This document shows, in pieces, positions 61,270 to 64,000 of a stretch of 64,000 nt of DNA (position 1 is its first letter; each line of letters begins with the position of its first letter). This DNA is from JBGSMF01 sp964651475 (GTDB lineage: Bacteria; Chloroflexota; Anaerolineae; Fen-1058): contig CAZYXV010000019.1 of the NCBI GenBank assembly GCA_964651475.1, positions 16,697-80,696 on the forward strand, written 5' to 3'. Under the pieces are notes generated by a model that worked only from the letters and a program-made list of their open reading frames with translations, had not been told where the DNA came from and did no database searches. Position numbers and translations under genes: made by a program.

Positions 61270-62861
61270 TAGCTTGCCAGGAACGACGCGCCGCTCCCCG
61301 GCGCATAGACGCGGATGGCCGCCTCGCCGCCGACGGGGCATTTGTACTCGCAGATGCCGCAGCCGATACACCGCTCTCGAACCACGTGAGGGCGCTTGAC
61401 CGTCACAAGTTGGCCGTCGCCATTCCGTGCCTCAACTTGTTCCAGTTTGATAGCCTTGTCGGGCACAGGGCACATCTCTTCACACACCAGGCAATTGACG
61501 TAATCAGTCCACGCGATACAGCGATTTTGGTCAATATAAGCCTGGCCAATGACTTGCTGCCGCTTTTCTTCCAAACTCAATGGAGGAATCGCTTGCACGG
61601 GGCACACCTGCCCACAAGCATTGCACGAGTAATCGCAATACCCCAGCCGCGGCACTAACACAGGCATCCACAAGCCGGCCAATCCTGCCTCAAGCAGCGC
61701 CGGTTGAATGGCACCAGTGGGACAGGCGCGGCTGCACTCGGCGCAGCGAACGCACCTGGATAGCACGTCGTTCTCTCGCGCCCCGGGAGGTTGGATGAGG
61801 TGAGAATGATCTCGCCGGGCCGACAGGTCGCTGTGGAACAAACCGACGCCGGCCACGGCCGCGCCCATCGCTGCCAACACCTGCCGCCGGCCAGGGTCGT
61901 AGCGATTCCACTCCGCAATTGACACGTGCGCCGAAAACTGCATGCCATCCTGCTGCGGGCAAACCGGCCAACATTCCAGGCACATGGTACATTCGCCGGG
62001 GTCGCTGGCATACCCTTTAGCCGCTTGAATCGTGCCGGTGGGGCAGGCTCGCTCACAGCGCGCGCACTGCTTGCACGCGGCGCTCACCTCGCGGCGCACA
62101 ATGGCGGCCTTGCTCAACATTCCCAGCAAGGCGCCCAACGGGCACACGTAGCGGCACCAAAAGCGCGGTGCAATCAGATTCAGCAAAACAATAGCAGTGA
62201 ACACAACGGCGTACAGGAATGTATAACGATAAAAGACAGGTTCGTATGGAAATACGCCCGGCCTGAGCAATTCGTCGAACGCTGACAGGGGAGCCGGAAA
62301 CGCAGGGTAGAGTCCACCTTCAACTGTCGTGACAATCTGATCCAGCGCAGGCCACACGCTTACAGAGAGCGTGCGAAATACGATGGTCAGAGGATCAAAG
62401 ATCAGCAAAGTAAGATTGGACAAGGCCGCCGCAAACAGGATGATAAACAACACGCCATACTTGATCCCGCGCCACGAGTCGGGAGGCGGGGGGCGTTGCC
62501 CACGCTGCCGGCGCAGCGAGAACACATCTAGCAGCGTGCCCAGCGGGCACAACCAGCCACACCACACTCGGCCGGCAAGCAGCGTCAGTGCAACCGTGAT
62601 AAGCGCCAACGCTGAGCCGGCCAATAAAGTGCGGCTTGCCAGCAGGTGAGCAAGCATAGCCAGGGGATCCAAGCGCAGCGGCAGATTGACCACCTGGGCA
62701 GGCCATCCACCCCGGCGCGCCTCCACCACCAGAACGACGAATAGCAACAACACCGCGTACTGCACACCCTGGCGAAGTTTTGTCCATCTCATCCATTGCT
62801 TTGCGATTTTCGTCAAAAGCGTCCTCCGATGTTGGTGGGTGGAGAGTCTTTCGAGATTCAC
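61269..62861 (-). CDS. NapH/NapG-like fusion: membrane quinol/Fe-S protein
   Basis: 530 residues. N-terminal membrane part with two copies of the NapH motif (GWLCPLGTLLDVF and CRYVCPLGALLGM). Then a 4Fe-4S pair (CKQCARCERACPTG; CTMCLECWPVCP), an internal twin-arginine-like stretch (DPGRRQVLAAMGAAVAGVGLF) and more clusters (CVRCAECSRACPTG, CNACGQVCP, CIGCGICEYKCP) as in NapG/MauM. So NapH and NapG-type parts are fused. It likely moves electrons from quinol to a periplasmic acceptor; no terminal reductase gene is in view. Confidence 0.87.
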   Translation of the reverse strand: MNLERLSTHQHRRTLLTKIAKQWMRWTKLRQGVQYAVLLLFVVLVVEARRGGWPAQVVNLPLRLDPLAMLAHLLASRTLLAGSALALITVALTLLAGRVWCGWLCPLGTLLDVFSLRRQRGQRPPPPDSWRGIKYGVLFIILFAAALSNLTLLIFDPLTIVFRTLSVSVWPALDQIVTTVEGGLYPAFPAPLSAFDELLRPGVFPYEPVFYRYTFLYAVVFTAIVLLNLIAPRFWCRYVCPLGALLGMLSKAAIVRREVSAACKQCARCERACPTGTIQAAKGYASDPGECTMCLECWPVCPQQDGMQFSAHVSIAEWNRYDPGRRQVLAAMGAAVAGVGLFHSDLSARRDHSHLIQPPGARENDVLSRCVRCAECSRACPTGAIQPALLEAGLAGLWMPVLVPRLGYCDYSCNACGQVCPVQAIPPLSLEEKRQQVIGQAYIDQNRCIAWTDYVNCLVCEEMCPVPDKAIKLEQVEARNGDGQLVTVKRPHVVRERCIGCGICEYKCPVGGEAAIRVYAPGSGASFLAS

Positions 62862-63099
62862 GATTTTACGATGGTTTATGATACCACATCATTTCCAACT
62901 CGTCACCCGCAAGGCAGGGAGCGTCACACGCTGGGGACAGGCTCGGCGGCGATTTTTGAACGTAGCCGGCCCATTATACCGAGCGGAAGTTGAGCCTTAA
63001 GGCGGGGGCTCCGGCTATCCGCAGCACGCCTTTGGGCGAAGCCTCAGCCTCCATACGGGGCAGCAATCCCCAGCCTGATACGCTCGCCAAGGATGGGAG
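62862..63099. other. Intergenic region, no gene seen
   Basis: About 240 bases before the 92-bp MITE. No ORF with RBS, no tRNA fold. It holds short GC-rich palindromes only. Confidence 0.5.
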
Positions 63100-63191
63100 G
63101 TATCATCTCAAAATGTAGGGGCGACTCTTGCGGTCGCCCATATGAGGGCAGGGGCAAGCCCTGCCACTACCCCGGATTATTGAGAAGATAC
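63100..63191. mobile_element. 92-bp MITE, copy 2
   Basis: Identical in all 92 bases to 6680-6771. Perfect 8-bp target duplication GATGGGAG (63092-63099 and 63192-63199). It ends 91 bases before the IS630 transposase stop but has different ends from any IS630 border I can see. Confidence 0.85.
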
Positions 63192-63219
63192 GATGGGAGC
63201 ATCCCCATACGTGGGCAAA

Positions 63220-63250
63220 GAAAAAGCCGGGCTTTTAATCCCGGCCTTTG
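63220..63250 (-). terminator. Terminator of the IS630 transposase gene
   Basis: On the minus strand GGCCGGG / CCCGGCT hairpin followed by TTTTCTTT. Confidence 0.75.
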
Positions 63251-63282
63251 TTCTGACTGTGCAATTGGGTGAACTCTATACT

Positions 63283-64000
63283 CTAAACGGTTGAGATTTG
63301 GACTTTTTCGAACGACTGAAAGTTCCACGACAACAAGGGTTCCAGTTCGTCTCGGTGTTTGGTATGGGCCGTTTGGATGCAATCAGCAATCGCTTGCTTG
63401 AATCTGTCGAACTTGGGATAGTACTTGGAATACAAGCACTCTTTGCGGACAAAGCGCCAGAGGCGCTCGATCAAATTCAGATGCGGCGAATAGGCGGGCA
63501 AGTAAAGCAGTTCGATGCCCAAGGCGGCGGCGTGTTGCAACACCACTTCACATTTTTGATAGCGGGCGTTATCCAGCACGATGGTCACCGCCTTGCCGGC
63601 ATAAGCGGCCGCGATCTGGGTCAACAAGAGACAAACGCTCTCGGCATTGATGTATGTTTCATTCGTGACTGCAAAGATTTGTTTCGTCACCGCATCGACG
63701 GCACCGAGCACGTTGAAGCGTTGGCGGCCTGAAGGAGAAGCAATGAACAAACGGCTAAAGCACCACACCATGGCCAAGTAGGCTCCATGGACAAAGTGAG
63801 CAGCGTCCATGAACAGGACCGCCCGCTCGCCCGCCTTGGCTTCGGCCAAACGAGGCTCTAATGGGTGAGTTTGGAACGCTGCCTGTTCGGCCTGCTTGTC
63901 TGGATTCGCCGCTCGACCGGGCACATAGCCCACTTTGCGACACCTCATGCCCAGCCGTTTCATGAACGCTTGAACTTGGGTCGGGCTGCGTTCGATGCCG
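63283..64000 (-). CDS. IS630-family transposase, partial at window edge
   Basis: At least 239 residues; the frame stays open past the ATG at 63963 to the window end (SPTQVQAF precedes it), so the true start is outside. DDE catalytic residues: Asp in VLFMDAAHFVHG, Asp in IVLDNARYQKCE, Glu in LNLIERLWRFVRKECLYS. The upstream ...RKVGYVPGRAAN segment fits the end of the IS630 helix-turn-helix arm. No frameshift is seen in the visible part, so it may be active. The right IS end lies outside; the left end is somewhere between 63192 and 63283. Confidence 0.9.
   Translation of the reverse strand, partial: GIERSPTQVQAFMKRLGMRCRKVGYVPGRAANPDKQAEQAAFQTHPLEPRLAEAKAGERAVLFMDAAHFVHGAYLAMVWCFSRLFIASPSGRQRFNVLGAVDAVTKQIFAVTNETYINAESVCLLLTQIAAAYAGKAVTIVLDNARYQKCEVVLQHAAALGIELLYLPAYSPHLNLIERLWRFVRKECLYSKYYPKFDRFKQAIADCIQTAHTKHRDELEPLLSWNFQSFEKVQISTV

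Noticed and set aside
63100..63283. 92-bp MITE as a derivative of the neighbouring IS630
   Set aside because: Its 8-bp duplication does not fit IS630 (TA target), and the ends do not match sequence near the transposase stop.

Overview
The window looks like a chromosomal piece of a high-GC bacterium, most likely an uncultured Chloroflexota (Anaerolineae-like). This is inferred from secreted S8/M6 proteases with stalk-like domains, glycosyltransferase-39 proteins with C-terminal beta-sandwich repeats, STAND/TPR proteins, leaderless promoters and a very heavy load of small palindromic repeats. There is no rRNA or recognisable tRNA to fix the taxonomy. Peptidoglycan genes are present (two penicillin-binding proteins, MurJ, an M23-like protein).

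Layout. 1-6.6 kb: secreted S8 protease (cut by the window edge), large M6 metalloprotease and a lipoprotein, all on the minus strand. 6.9-11.7 kb: a plus-strand operon with a good sigma-70-type promoter. It encodes an alpha-2-macroglobulin-like protein followed by a C39 peptidase-TPR protein. The macroglobulin frame carries one in-frame UGA exactly where the thioester cysteine belongs (PFG-UGA-AEQTSS), followed by a hairpin fitting a bacterial SECIS element, so I read it as a candidate selenocysteine macroglobulin (6985-10299). 11.9-24.8 kb: M23-like protein, a 1959-aa polytopic membrane protein with PrsW and a small anchored protein behind it, a 583-aa unknown, and a lipoprotein class-B PBP.

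25.3-36.4 kb is the accessory island: three P-loop NTPases (one with a winged helix, one with a death-like/effector-associated domain inserted between Walker A and B), a 1059-aa STAND-TPR ATPase, a GNAT acetyltransferase and a radical SAM-SPASM maturase. The maturase carries two DCACAE motifs at its N-terminus. The last four of these genes are translationally coupled. After a strong terminator come four tiny membrane peptides (26-45 aa) interleaved with a NYN-domain RNase. My reading is an undescribed sensing/conflict or RiPP-like system.

36.6-64 kb is mostly housekeeping: UroD-family methyltransferase, PBP1A, a coiled-coil protein with 231-bp tandem repeats, HtpG and an M24 peptidase, a probable structured ncRNA (6S-like?), MurJ, GT39, CAP protein, hydroxyacid dehydrogenase, Ca-type P-ATPase, tandem ATP-grasp ligases, a NapH/NapG-like ferredoxin coupled to a second GT39, and an IS630 transposase running off the right edge.

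Mobile/repeat layer: at least four TIR-bearing MITE-like elements or families, including two identical 92-bp copies with 8-bp target duplications, plus REP-like palindromes and simple-sequence 'walk' repeats. Several lie in-frame inside genes.
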